From: Clostridiaceae bacterium | GTDB taxonomy: Bacteria > Bacillota_A > Clostridia > Clostridiales > Clostridiaceae | Reading direction: 5' to 3' | Assembly (NCBI GenBank): GCA_029256485.1 | Contig: JAQSXU010000008.1 | Coordinates: forward strand, 1 to 63,791 | Length of the DNA: 63,791 bases | In this document: positions 16,878-25,333 of the stretch, one piece after another | Numbering within the stretch: position 1 is the first letter of the stretch | Layout: every line of letters starts with the position of its first letter | Position numbers and translations under genes: made by a program | Notes under the pieces: model-generated | What the model saw: only the letters and a program-made list of their open reading frames with translations | What the model was told of the DNA's origin: nothing | Database searches by the model: none

Positions 16878-17795
16878 ATGTTTAAAAAGATTAGTAGTTT
16901 TATTTTATTGACGTCTATTATGATATTATTTACTGCATGCAGCAGTAAACAGGTGAGCGGATATAAGGAATCAAATAAAAATGGTAAAATCCAAGTAGCA
17001 GTGTCATTTAATCCTCTAAAGGAGTTTGCACAAGCGGTTGGTAAAGATAAAATTCAAGTATACACTATTGTACCAGAAGGAACAGAACCTCATGACTTTG
17101 AACCAAAACCAAGGGACATGGTAACAATTAATAAAGCTGATATTTTTGTTTATAATGGTATGGGAATGGAAAGCTGGGCTGATAAGGTTTTGCAGACACT
17201 GGACAATAAAAAGCTGGTGACAGTAGCAGCGTCCAATGGGATTACTCCAATAAAAAATGATAATGGGACTAGTTCACAAGACAAAGGACAATATGACCCA
17301 CACACATGGCTTGGCTTGAAGGAAGCAAAAATAGAAGCTGATAATATAAAAAATGCTTTGATAAAAGTAGATCCGGCAAATAAGGGTTACTATGAAAAGA
17401 ATTATGCAGAATTTGCTGCTAAAATAGATAATTTATATAATGATTATTCAAATAAATTCAGTACTTTAACAAATAAAAATTTTGTTACCGGTCATGCTGC
17501 CTTCGCATATTTTTGCAGAGATTTCGGCTTAAAACAAAATAGCGCTGAGGATGTATTTGCAGAAGGTGAACCAACAGCACAAAAACTTAAGGAACTAGTT
17601 GATTATTGTAGAGCTAATAAAATAAAAGTGATTTTCGCTGAGGAATTGGCAAGTCCAAAGGTTTCCCAGACACTTGCAAGAGAAGTAAATGCAAAAGTGG
17701 AAAAAATATATACCATTGAAAGTATGGAGGATAACAAGGACTATATCGAAAGCATGAAGGACAATTTGAGTAAAGTATATGAAAGTTTAAAATAA
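16878..17795 (+). CDS. Zinc/manganese-binding lipoprotein, ZnuA/TroA family
   Basis: This is the extracytoplasmic solute-binding component of a metal ABC importer (SBP_bac_9 family). The signal peptide ends in the lipobox LFTAC. Putative metal ligands are the histidines in GTEPHDFEP, DPHTWLG and TGHAAFAYF, plus an acidic residue in FAEELASPK. The loop between the first two His is short and not His-rich, unlike classical ZnuA. No ATPase or permease gene is adjacent, so it must work with an importer encoded elsewhere. I chose the ATG at 16878 behind GAGGAGTGG; an upstream ATG at 16839 lies in the operator. Regulation by Zur is inferred from the operator at 16840-16854. Confidence 0.88.
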   Translation: MFKKISSFILLTSIMILFTACSSKQVSGYKESNKNGKIQVAVSFNPLKEFAQAVGKDKIQVYTIVPEGTEPHDFEPKPRDMVTINKADIFVYNGMGMESWADKVLQTLDNKKLVTVAASNGITPIKNDNGTSSQDKGQYDPHTWLGLKEAKIEADNIKNALIKVDPANKGYYEKNYAEFAAKIDNLYNDYSNKFSTLTNKNFVTGHAAFAYFCRDFGLKQNSAEDVFAEGEPTAQKLKELVDYCRANKIKVIFAEELASPKVSQTLAREVNAKVEKIYTIESMEDNKDYIESMKDNLSKVYESLK

Positions 17796-17894
17796 GTTGT
17801 TGCATAATTATTTAAAAATATATATTATTAAATACACAAGAGCAAACAATTAATATAATTTACTTGAAATACATTAGGAAGAGGATGTGGATAT

Positions 17895-18650
17895 ATGAAT
17901 CCAATTGCGTTCACAATTTTTGGACTAGATATAAGATGGTATGGGGTAATTATTGCAAGCGGCATGTTAGTAGCACTTGCGCTGGCAAATTATAATGTAA
18001 AATGGAGAAATGTTAAATTCGATTATCTATTAGATGCTTTTTTAATTGCATTACCATTTAGCATACTTGGGGCTAGATTATATTACGTTTTGTTTGAGTT
18101 TAGTTACTATAAAGACAATCCATCTCAGATTTTAAATACTAGACAAGGCGGTCTTGCTATACATGGAGGCATTTTATTTGCTATAATTTCAGTATATTTT
18201 TATACAAGATATAGAAAAATAAGTTTTTTAAAGATATTTGATGTGGCCGCACCATCAATTATTTTAGCTCAGGCAATAGGCAGATGGGGCAATTTCTTCA
18301 ATGGAGAGGCTCATGGCGGTGAGGTATCTTATGACTTTATAAAGCACTTCCCACAGTTTATTCAAAAAGGAATGCTTATAGGAGGAGTATATTACCAGCC
18401 AACTTTTCTATATGAATCTATTTGGAATGTATCTGTATGTATAATTTTATTGTATTTACTGAGAAAATCTGAAAAAGTGGGTATAGTTTTCTTTACATAC
18501 ATAGGTATGTATTCTATAGGAAGATTTTTTATAGAGGGTCTAAGAACGGACAGCTTAATGCTAGGACCTTTAAAAGTAGCTCAGGTAGTTAGCTTAAGCG
18601 GAATCCTATTGTGGATATGTGCATTGATATATTATAAGATAAAAGAGTAG
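17895..18650 (+). CDS. lgt: Prolipoprotein diacylglyceryl transferase
   Basis: Lgt transfers diacylglycerol from phosphatidylglycerol to the lipobox cysteine of prolipoproteins, at the outer face of the cytoplasmic membrane. The 251-residue protein has about seven membrane helices, the N-terminal IRWYG motif, LAIHGGI near residue 92, and the Lgt signature [13 protein letters not shown] near 134-146. MetQ, the metal-binding lipoprotein and the GerS-like protein in this window are candidate substrates. Ribosome site GAAGAGG. The stop codon overlaps a REP-like motif. Confidence 0.96.
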   Translation: MNPIAFTIFGLDIRWYGVIIASGMLVALALANYNVKWRNVKFDYLLDAFLIALPFSILGARLYYVLFEFSYYKDNPSQILNTRQGGLAIHGGILFAIISVYFYTRYRKISFLKIFDVAAPSIILAQAIGRWGNFFNGEAHGGEVSYDFIKHFPQFIQKGMLIGGVYYQPTFLYESIWNVSVCIILLYLLRKSEKVGIVFFTYIGMYSIGRFFIEGLRTDSLMLGPLKVAQVVSLSGILLWICALIYYKIKE

Positions 18651-18660
18651 GGACGGTTCA
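18649..18660 (+). repeat. REP-like motif copy 8
   Basis: AGGGACGGTTCA begins inside the lgt stop codon. With copy 9 on the opposite strand it flanks yaaA. Confidence 0.6.
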
Positions 18661-18751
18661 TTACTTTTTTTAATCTTGTAATATGTACTGTCTAATTAAG
18701 AAAAGAACCATCAAATTTTTAAGAATAACAGCAAACTAAGGGGTGGCCCGG

Positions 18752-19519
18752 GTGATAACAATAATTTCACCAGCTAAATCTATGGATCTAGAATCCAACA
18801 TAAATATAAAAGATTTCTCAATACCAGAATTTATCAATGAAGCTGAAATATTGATAAAAGAGTTAAAAAAATATGATAGTGAAAAAATCAGCAAACTGAT
18901 GAGAATAAGCCCACAGTTATCCAAAATAAATTATGAAAGATTTCAAAATTGGAATACTAATTTTGATGATGAAAGTAGACAAGCTATTTTCACATATTTC
19001 GGACAAGTATATAAGGCTATGAATGCATATAATTTCTCTAATGAGGATATTAGCTTCTCGCAAGATAATTTGAGAATAATATCTGCACTATATGGCTTAC
19101 TTAGGCCATTAGATAAAATAAGGCCATATAGACTTGAAATGTCATGTAAAATTTCTTTTATGACGTATAAAAATTTATATGAATTTTGGACAAACAAAAT
19201 AACAGAAAGTTTAAATAAGCAACTTTGCAATATGAAAGATAAAGTTATACTAAATCTTTGTTCTGAAGAGTATTTTAAAGCTATAGATATTAAGAAAGTT
19301 TATGGAAAAGTTGTAAGCATTGAATTTAAAGAACTGAAAAATGGAATTTATAGAAATATTGGAACATACGCCAAGCATGCTAGAGGACTAATGATTTCAT
19401 ACATAATAAAAAACAAAATAGAAAAATTAAAGGAAATATACAAGTTTGATGAAGGTGGATACAGTTTTAACAAGGACTTCTCAGAGGATACTATTATAGT
19501 TTTCACAAGGAAACAATAA
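18752..19519 (+). CDS. yaaA: Peroxide stress protein YaaA (UPF0246)
   Basis: The protein matches the YaaA/UPF0246 family, with ISPAKSMD at the N-terminus, ALYGLLRPLDKIRPYRLEM (about residues 110-130), NLCSEEYFKAI and YAKHARGLM. In Escherichia coli YaaA lowers free iron under hydrogen peroxide stress and binds DNA; its role in anaerobes is less studied. I start it at GTG 18752, giving MITIISPAKS as in relatives, with AAGGGGTGG as ribosome site; a GTG three codons upstream overlaps that site. Confidence 0.92.
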   Translation: MITIISPAKSMDLESNINIKDFSIPEFINEAEILIKELKKYDSEKISKLMRISPQLSKINYERFQNWNTNFDDESRQAIFTYFGQVYKAMNAYNFSNEDISFSQDNLRIISALYGLLRPLDKIRPYRLEMSCKISFMTYKNLYEFWTNKITESLNKQLCNMKDKVILNLCSEEYFKAIDIKKVYGKVVSIEFKELKNGIYRNIGTYAKHARGLMISYIIKNKIEKLKEIYKFDEGGYSFNKDFSEDTIIVFTRKQ

Positions 19520-19550
19520 AAAACTGGCTGCATAAAATGTGTATTTCTAA

Positions 19551-19562
19551 TGAACCGTCCCC
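19551..19562 (-). repeat. REP-like motif copy 9
   Basis: Minus-strand GGGGACGGTTCA directly downstream, in that strand's sense, of the terminator of the minus-strand transcription unit at 19571-19860. This is the last copy in the window. Confidence 0.6.
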
Positions 19563-19570
19563 ATTAAAAA

Positions 19571-19622
19571 GGAAGTTAGAATGATTTGCAATTTACCTAA
19601 AATAGGTATCATTCTAACTTCC
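19571..19622 (-). terminator. Strong minus-strand intrinsic terminator
   Basis: Perfect 15-bp arms at 19571-19585 and 19608-19622 enclose a loop with a secondary ACCTA/TAGGT pairing. On the minus strand the stem is followed by TTTTTAA, so it terminates leftward transcription; the + strand side has no T run. Confidence 0.75.
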
Positions 19623-19860
19623 CTTTATCATTGGGGGAATACTATCTTGCAATTTTCGGCAACACTCCTTTCATTTCTCGAAAGAGGATTGTCCATTTCA
19701 TATTCTCTCTTTATGCCAAAATATTTAAGCTTGGCAAATTTATATAAACCCTTTGCAAAGAGGAATATCAATGGAATTCATAATATTTTGCATTGTAATT
19801 ATCCTGGCGGAATCACCTCTTTCCAATATATATTAAAACCATTTAAATGATTTATTTTAT
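19623..19860 (-). ncRNA. Candidate structured RNA or small-protein transcript
   Basis: Between a consensus minus-strand promoter (19867-19895) and the terminator at 19571-19622 lies about 240 nt without a standard gene. Read on the minus strand it offers several short stems: CTTTGCAAAG, TGCCAA/TTGGCA, TTCCC/GGGAA and CTTTC/GAAAG. It matches no RNA family I recognise. Two short frames also exist on this strand, one ending RGDSARIITMQNIMNS-IDIPLCKGFI at 19740 and one in another frame ending in ENCKIVFPQ at 19628, six nt before the terminator. A decayed coding gene with a frameshift is therefore the main alternative. Confidence 0.4.
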
Positions 19861-19866
19861 GATTTG

Positions 19867-19895
19867 ATTATACATTATTCAGAAAATTAAGTCAA
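19867..19895 (-). promoter_or_regulatory. Minus-strand promoter for the 19.6-19.9 kb transcript
   Basis: Minus-strand TTGACT (19890-19895) and perfect TATAAT (19867-19872) with a 17-nt spacer. An additional TTGACA lies just upstream. Confidence 0.65.
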
Positions 19896-20138
19896 TATGT
19901 CAATTAAAGCAAAGAGAGCTGATTTTGTTTAATTTTAATTAAATAGGACAAGCTATATTCTTGTATTTACAATTTTTATTATTTTTCGCGATAATGCTAT
20001 TCTATTTCCCATTATTTTTAATATTCAAGATAATAAAATATGTATGTATTAATATGCGGTAGTAACATAAGTTACTGAGAAAGTATTCATTATTGTATGG
20101 AATATAATTATAGTAAACATAAAAGAGATGCTGATTTA

Positions 20139-20366
20139 ATGAATATAAGTAGATTAACAGGGCAACACATTGAAATTAGAGATGAAGTGAATAAACTGAA
20201 ATTACTTATTCCCAATGATGTTATTTCAGACAGTTTCGAACTGGCTAAGGAAATATGTTTTATGGCTGGAAAGTTAAAGATTCATCTTCAGTCCCAGGAT
20301 AAATATCTTTACCATAAGCTATTGGAAAACAGTAATTTAATATTTATTTTAAGCAGTTTTTTATAG
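20139..20366 (+). pseudogene. Truncated hemerythrin-like (HHE) protein
   Basis: The frame reads MNISRLTGQHIEIRDEV near its start and AGKLKIHLQSQDKYLYHKLL later, which fits the first two helices of a bacterial HHE cation-binding domain with iron-ligand histidines and acidic residues. It ends abruptly after LLENSN in a short unrelated tail (LIFILSSFL), where full-length relatives continue for one or two more helices. The C-terminal part is not recovered in another frame nearby, so this looks like a 3'-truncated remnant. An upstream ATG at 20097 has no ribosome site. Confidence 0.5.
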
Positions 20367-20447
20367 ATAATTTGAAAAAAGTTTTTTTTTATATTAAACT
20401 GTGTTTATGTATATTATGAAGAGGTTGTCTTTACATTGGGGTGTAAA

Positions 20448-23400
20448 ATGTTTGAAATAGATGAAAAAATCATAAAAGATTATTGTAATGATATTACATT
20501 TAATAGAGCAATGTTATATTACTTTCAAAGAAAAATAAGCTACATGGATGTAAAATATAGAGATAATAAAAAAACTGGTGAGAGAATAACAGAAATATAT
20601 GCAGAGGTAAGTTCATCAAACTCCTGGGAGTTCCCAGTGGAAATTACCTTTAGCTCTCAGAATGGAATTTTAGACTATAGCTGTGAATGCGAAGCATTCT
20701 TTCAGCATTATGGCGGAAACAAGATATGTAAACATATAGCTGCAGTGTTATTAAAATATGCCAGGGAAAGCAAAAATTACATTGGAAATACGGCTAGTTC
20801 CGATAAATTTGTGGATGCCATTAAGAAAAACATGAAGGCAGTTAGTGGAGAAAAGAAAAAAATAAAACTGGAAGTAAAATATGAATTTTCTAATATGTTT
20901 TCAAAGGAATCCTCTATAGAACTGAAGGCAGGGGAAGATAAAGCATATGTAGTTAAGAATATTAGAGATTTTATTTCTGCTGCTAAATATAAGAGTGGAA
21001 GTATTGAATATGGCAAGGGATTTACTTTTGATCCTTTATATTATGAATTTGAAGAAGATGATGAGTTATTAATAAACTTGCTTATTGAAATTTATGAGAA
21101 TGATGAAAGACTGGGCAATTATAATGGATATAGAGGATATAGTTCTATGCCAAAATTTTTGTCTGGGAAAAAAGCTTATGTCACAGATAGCCAGTTAAAA
21201 AGATTTTTTAATGCAGTAAAGCATAAGAAAATTGAGGTGGTTATTAATGATGTTAAACATAATGAGGTTCCAATAATTGAGGATGACATGCCTCTGAAAT
21301 TTAATTTAGATATAAACAGCAATAAAATTTATTTAGAATTAGAAGAGATTCCATTCCCATTATCAAATTTGGGAGATTATTTTTTCTTTAAAGATAAAAT
21401 TTATAAGCCATCTCAGCAGCAGATAAGGCTACTGAGACCTTATCAGAGTGAAATAGCGGCTTCAAAACATAATAGAATAACATTTTCCATGGAAGATAGG
21501 CAGAATATAGCATCTTTTATTGTACCGAATTTAAAGAAAATAAGTAAAGAAGTTAAAATTGACAGCAGACTTACAGATTGTTTTTATGAGGAGTTATTAA
21601 GTTCCGCTGTATACTTAGATAAAAATAATGAAGTGGTTACAGCTAAGGCTGTATTTAAATATGGAGATATTGAAATATCACCTTTTGATAAAAATAAACA
21701 ATATAATATGAATAAGATTTTGATTAGAGATGTTGAAGGAGAGTTTAAAATTATAGATATTTTAAAATCTTCAGGATTTCAAGTTGTAAATAATGAATTT
21801 CAGCTGGAAGATGAAGACAAATTAATAGATTTTTTAACTGAAAGGCTGGATAAGCTTAAAGATGTAGCTGACATTTATTATTCACAGGAATTTAAAAACA
21901 TGAGAATATATACTTCTTCATCTATGAAATCCAGCATAAGATTGAACAATGAAGATTTGCTGGAATTCTCTTTTAATATTGATGGAGTAGACAATAAAGA
22001 ACTTATTGATATTTTTAAGGCTATTAAGGAAAAGAAAAAATATTATAGATTAAAGGGCGGAGACTTTGTATCTCTCATAAACAAAGAAATAATTGATGTG
22101 GCAAATCTAATTGATTATTTAAATATTAAAGAAAAAGATTTGCAAAATGATAAAATTATTTTACCAAAATACAATGCTTTGTATATAGATGAAAATCTAA
22201 AACAAAATAACATGGCATTTATAGAAAGAAATAAAAAATTTAGGGACTTAGTAAACAGTGTTAAAGACGTACAAGAAATGGAATATAATGTTCCTGAAAA
22301 TCTAAATAATATTATGAGAGCATATCAAAAGACAGGATTTAAATGGTTTAAAGCTTTATCTGCCTGTGGATTTGGAGGAATACTTGCGGATGAAATGGGA
22401 TTAGGTAAGACTTTACAAGCCATTGCATTTTTAGCTTCTGATGTTGAAGAAAGAGGAAACTTAAATAAGCCCTCATTAGTAATTGCACCAACATCTTTGG
22501 TTTATAACTGGGATAGTGAGATAAAAAGGTTTGCTCCACAATTAAGGAGCTTGGTTATTTCAGGAGATAAAAACGAAAGAGAGCTGTTAATAAAAGACAT
22601 TGAAGGAAGTCATGTTATAATAACATCCTATGCTCTAATAAGAAGGGATATAGAACAATATAAAGCAATAGATTTTGCTTATTGCATACTTGATGAAGCT
22701 CAGCAAATTAAAAACCCTGCATCAATTAGTGCTCAAAGTGTAAAAAGATTAAAAGCTGAGGGATATTTCGCATTAACTGGAACACCTCTGGAAAATACTA
22801 TTATGGAATTGTGGTCAATCTTTGATTACATTATGCCAGGATATCTTTTAACCCAGGGGAAATTTTCTAAGAAGTATGAAATGCCAATTATAAAAAATAA
22901 AAATAAAGAGGCTTTGGGAGAACTTAATAAGCATATAAAACCTTTTATATTAAGAAGGCTAAAAAAAGAGGTAATTAGTGAACTTCCTCCTAAAATAGAG
23001 CATAAGGTTATAGTTGAAATGACAAAAGAGCAAAAAAAATTATATGCCGCTTATATGGCTGCTGCTAGGGAAGAAATACAATCTGAACTGGCGGATAAAG
23101 GATTTAATAAAAGCAAATTTCAAATATTATCAGCGTTAACAAGGCTAAGGCAGATTTGCTGTGATCCTTCCATGTTTATCGAAAATTATAATGGTGGCAG
23201 CGGAAAAACCCTTGCATTGGATGATATTTTAGATGAAAGCATTAATGAAGGGCACCGAATATTAATATTTTCTCAATTTACTTCTGCATTGAAGATTATT
23301 GAAAATAGGTTGAAAGAAAATAAAATTGATTATATGTATTTAGATGGGCATACTCCTGCAGATGAAAGAGGTAAAATAGTAAAAAATTTTAATGAAGGCA

Positions 23401-23726
23401 ATGAAAGTATATTTTTGATCTCTTTAAAAGCTGGAGGTACTGGATTAAATCTAACTGGAGCTGATTTAGTTATTCATTTTGACCCTTGGTGGAATCCGGC
23501 AGTAGAAGAACAAGCATCAGATAGAGCCCATAGAATAGGACAAAAGAAAACAGTAGAGGTTATTAAACTTATATCCCGGGGAACTATAGAGGAAAAGATT
23601 TATGATTTGCAGCAGAAAAAGAAAAAATTAATTAATAGCGTAATTGATGAAAATAGAAATGACGATTTAATGGTTACAAGCTTAACTGAAGAAGAACTTA
23701 AAGATTTATTGCTCACCTCAGAATAA
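20448..23726 (+). CDS. SWIM zinc finger-containing SNF2-family helicase
   Basis: The 1,092-residue protein is a bacterial SWI2/SNF2 DNA translocase. A SWIM zinc finger lies near residues 75-100 (CECEAFF with later CKH). A long central region of unknown fold follows, then the ATPase core with DEMGLGKTLQ (Walker A, about 650), DEAQQIKNP (Walker B, about 745), ALTGTPLEN, and the C-terminal lobe with FSQFTSAL, KAGGTGLNLTGAD and QASDRAHRIGQ. Such proteins are common in clostridia and are presumed to remodel protein-DNA or RNA polymerase complexes; the exact role is unknown. I prefer ATG 20448 over the TTG at 20436 because GGGGTG precedes it. Confidence 0.92.
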   Translation: MFEIDEKIIKDYCNDITFNRAMLYYFQRKISYMDVKYRDNKKTGERITEIYAEVSSSNSWEFPVEITFSSQNGILDYSCECEAFFQHYGGNKICKHIAAVLLKYARESKNYIGNTASSDKFVDAIKKNMKAVSGEKKKIKLEVKYEFSNMFSKESSIELKAGEDKAYVVKNIRDFISAAKYKSGSIEYGKGFTFDPLYYEFEEDDELLINLLIEIYENDERLGNYNGYRGYSSMPKFLSGKKAYVTDSQLKRFFNAVKHKKIEVVINDVKHNEVPIIEDDMPLKFNLDINSNKIYLELEEIPFPLSNLGDYFFFKDKIYKPSQQQIRLLRPYQSEIAASKHNRITFSMEDRQNIASFIVPNLKKISKEVKIDSRLTDCFYEELLSSAVYLDKNNEVVTAKAVFKYGDIEISPFDKNKQYNMNKILIRDVEGEFKIIDILKSSGFQVVNNEFQLEDEDKLIDFLTERLDKLKDVADIYYSQEFKNMRIYTSSSMKSSIRLNNEDLLEFSFNIDGVDNKELIDIFKAIKEKKKYYRLKGGDFVSLINKEIIDVANLIDYLNIKEKDLQNDKIILPKYNALYIDENLKQNNMAFIERNKKFRDLVNSVKDVQEMEYNVPENLNNIMRAYQKTGFKWFKALSACGFGGILADEMGLGKTLQAIAFLASDVEERGNLNKPSLVIAPTSLVYNWDSEIKRFAPQLRSLVISGDKNERELLIKDIEGSHVIITSYALIRRDIEQYKAIDFAYCILDEAQQIKNPASISAQSVKRLKAEGYFALTGTPLENTIMELWSIFDYIMPGYLLTQGKFSKKYEMPIIKNKNKEALGELNKHIKPFILRRLKKEVISELPPKIEHKVIVEMTKEQKKLYAAYMAAAREEIQSELADKGFNKSKFQILSALTRLRQICCDPSMFIENYNGGSGKTLALDDILDESINEGHRILIFSQFTSALKIIENRLKENKIDYMYLDGHTPADERGKIVKNFNEGNESIFLISLKAGGTGLNLTGADLVIHFDPWWNPAVEEQASDRAHRIGQKKTVEVIKLISRGTIEEKIYDLQQKKKKLINSVIDENRNDDLMVTSLTEEELKDLLLTSE

Positions 23727-23745
23727 TCCGAGGTGAGTTTTTATT
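23712..23745 (+). terminator. Terminator of the SNF2 gene
   Basis: CTCACCTC (23712-23719) pairs with GAGGTGAG (23730-23737), followed by T5. The stop codon is in the loop. Confidence 0.85.
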
Positions 23746-23763
23746 TAATTACATGCTCTATGG

Positions 23764-24414
23764 TTAAATTACATAATTCATTACAAGAATGTAATGACTA
23801 AAGCTTCCTAACAATACAAAGATATGAAATATTTCATGGAATCCAAAAGTTCTAAAATTAAGCTTAGGCCACTTAGTGGCATAAATTATACCTCCAACGG
23901 TATAAAAAACACCTCCCAGTAAAAGCCATAGAACGCCAGCTGGTGAAATTGCTTTAGATAGAGGAGAAATCACAAAGACTGCAACCCAGCCTAACACTAT
24001 ATAAAAAGAAGTTGATATCCATCTGGGTAGATTAAACCATATCATTTTTATTAATATTCCTGCTGCAGCCAAAGACCAAATAGTTATGAACAGGATCCAT
24101 CTAAGACTTCCGGTTAAAGCAATTAAACAAATTGGTGTATAAGTACCTGCTATTAATACAAATATCATGGAATGATCCAATCTTCTCAAAAATTTAATTA
24201 CTTTCTCTGATGAATTAACAAGATGATAAACTGAACTTGCAGTGTATAAAAAAATTAAGCTTAACCCAAAAATTATTACTCCAGTTAACTTTAAGTTGGT
24301 TGATGATCCTGAAAGTACTACCTTGACAATCATGGAAACTAATCCAACCAAGGAAACCACAGCCCCAAATAGATGAGTAAATCCACTTACAGTATCTCTA
24401 AAAATATGTTTCAT
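23764..24414 (-). CDS. Hemolysin III / PAQR-family membrane protein
   Basis: The 216-residue integral membrane protein has seven predicted helices and the PAQR/hemolysin III pattern: GFTHLFGAVVSLVG in helix 1, SSVYHLVNSSE, LDHSMIFVLIAGTYTPI, and the C-terminal FHEIFHIFVLLGSFSHY with metal-binding histidines. The homologue YqfA is annotated as hemolysin III by similarity, but the cellular role is uncertain; eukaryotic relatives are hydrolase-like receptors. AGGAGGT ribosome site. The 277-nt gap upstream (24415-24691) holds only AT-rich sequence with two CATGTAGTT words. Confidence 0.93.
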   Translation of the reverse strand: MKHIFRDTVSGFTHLFGAVVSLVGLVSMIVKVVLSGSSTNLKLTGVIIFGLSLIFLYTASSVYHLVNSSEKVIKFLRRLDHSMIFVLIAGTYTPICLIALTGSLRWILFITIWSLAAAGILIKMIWFNLPRWISTSFYIVLGWVAVFVISPLSKAISPAGVLWLLLGGVFYTVGGIIYATKWPKLNFRTFGFHEIFHIFVLLGSFSHYILVMNYVI

Positions 24415-24691
24415 ATCTATACCTCCTAATATATTTTTATATATACGTTACAACATGTAGTTTTTAAAACTATATGAATATTATATATCTATAGTAATAA
24501 AAATCAATATCCAATTTCATGCAAAATTATAGATAATTCCACCATTTTTTAATAATTTTCTTGAAAATGCTATAGAATACTATTAAAATTAAGTATATAC
24601 ATAACTGCATGTAGTTATTGTAACTATGTAATGAACTTATATTATTTTTTCTGATTTTATAAAATTTATTCTTAAATAATGGAGTGATAAT

Positions 24692-25279
24692 ATGGATAAT
24701 TTAAAAGATGAACTAATTAATACAATTAGTGAATTGAATTTACAAGAGGATATACAGCTAAACGACATACCAAATTTGGATTTATATATGGATCAAGTAA
24801 TAACCTTATTTGAAAATGGCTTAAATGGATCAAAGCGCAGTGAAGAAGATAAAATACTTACGAAGACAATGATAAATAATTACTCTAAGGACAAAATATT
24901 GATTCCTACAAAAAATAAAAAATATTCCAAGAATCATATAATAATGATGATATTAATTTATAACCTAAAGCAGAGCCTTTCTATAAATGATATAAAAATT
25001 CTAATGAATAAAATAGTAAAAAGTTTTGACAAGGATAAAGAAGAATCTATTGAACTGGATAAACTATATGAAAACTTTTTATTTATAAAAAAGTGCAATA
25101 CAGATAAATTTCAGGAGGAACTTGAAAAAAAATTAAATTTCATTGATGAAAAATCAAATTTTATTTATGGAGATCAGGATGAATATGAAAAATTGCTATT
25201 AACAGTGCTTTCCCTAATTAATAGTGCAAATACCCAAAGAAGATTGGCAGAAAAAATTATTGATAAGTATTTTAAATAG
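24692..25279 (+). CDS. DUF1836 domain protein
   Basis: The 195-residue protein fits the DUF1836 family of Firmicutes: a charged N-terminus, then KILTKTMINNYSKDKILIP and KYSKNHIIMMILIYNLKQ (about residues 50-95), which resembles the winged helix of MerR-type regulators, then helical sequence. DNA binding is plausible but not demonstrated. It starts with ATG behind GGAGTGA and is followed by a bidirectional terminator, so it is a single-gene unit. Confidence 0.8.
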   Translation: MDNLKDELINTISELNLQEDIQLNDIPNLDLYMDQVITLFENGLNGSKRSEEDKILTKTMINNYSKDKILIPTKNKKYSKNHIIMMILIYNLKQSLSINDIKILMNKIVKSFDKDKEESIELDKLYENFLFIKKCNTDKFQEELEKKLNFIDEKSNFIYGDQDEYEKLLLTVLSLINSANTQRRLAEKIIDKYFK

Positions 25280-25290
25280 TTCTATAAAAA

Positions 25291-25329
25291 TAAGCTTACA
25301 TGACGTAAAACAAATGTAAGCTTATTTTT
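25291..25329. terminator. Bidirectional terminator
   Basis: TAAGCTTACAT (25291-25301) and ATGTAAGCTTA (25314-25324) form a perfect 11-bp stem with A and T runs on either side, between the convergent DUF1836 and dioxygenase genes. Confidence 0.85.
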
Positions 25330-25333
25330 ATTA

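Noticed and set aside
19581..19850. 89-codon + strand open frame in the gap after yaaA
   Set aside because: It has no ribosome site, it runs through the arms of the minus-strand terminator, and its sequence looks like the antisense of the minus-strand unit.
24421..24691. Repeated CATGTAGTT words between the hemolysin III and DUF1836 genes as an operator
   Set aside because: Only two short AT-rich matches with irregular spacing; too little to support a site.
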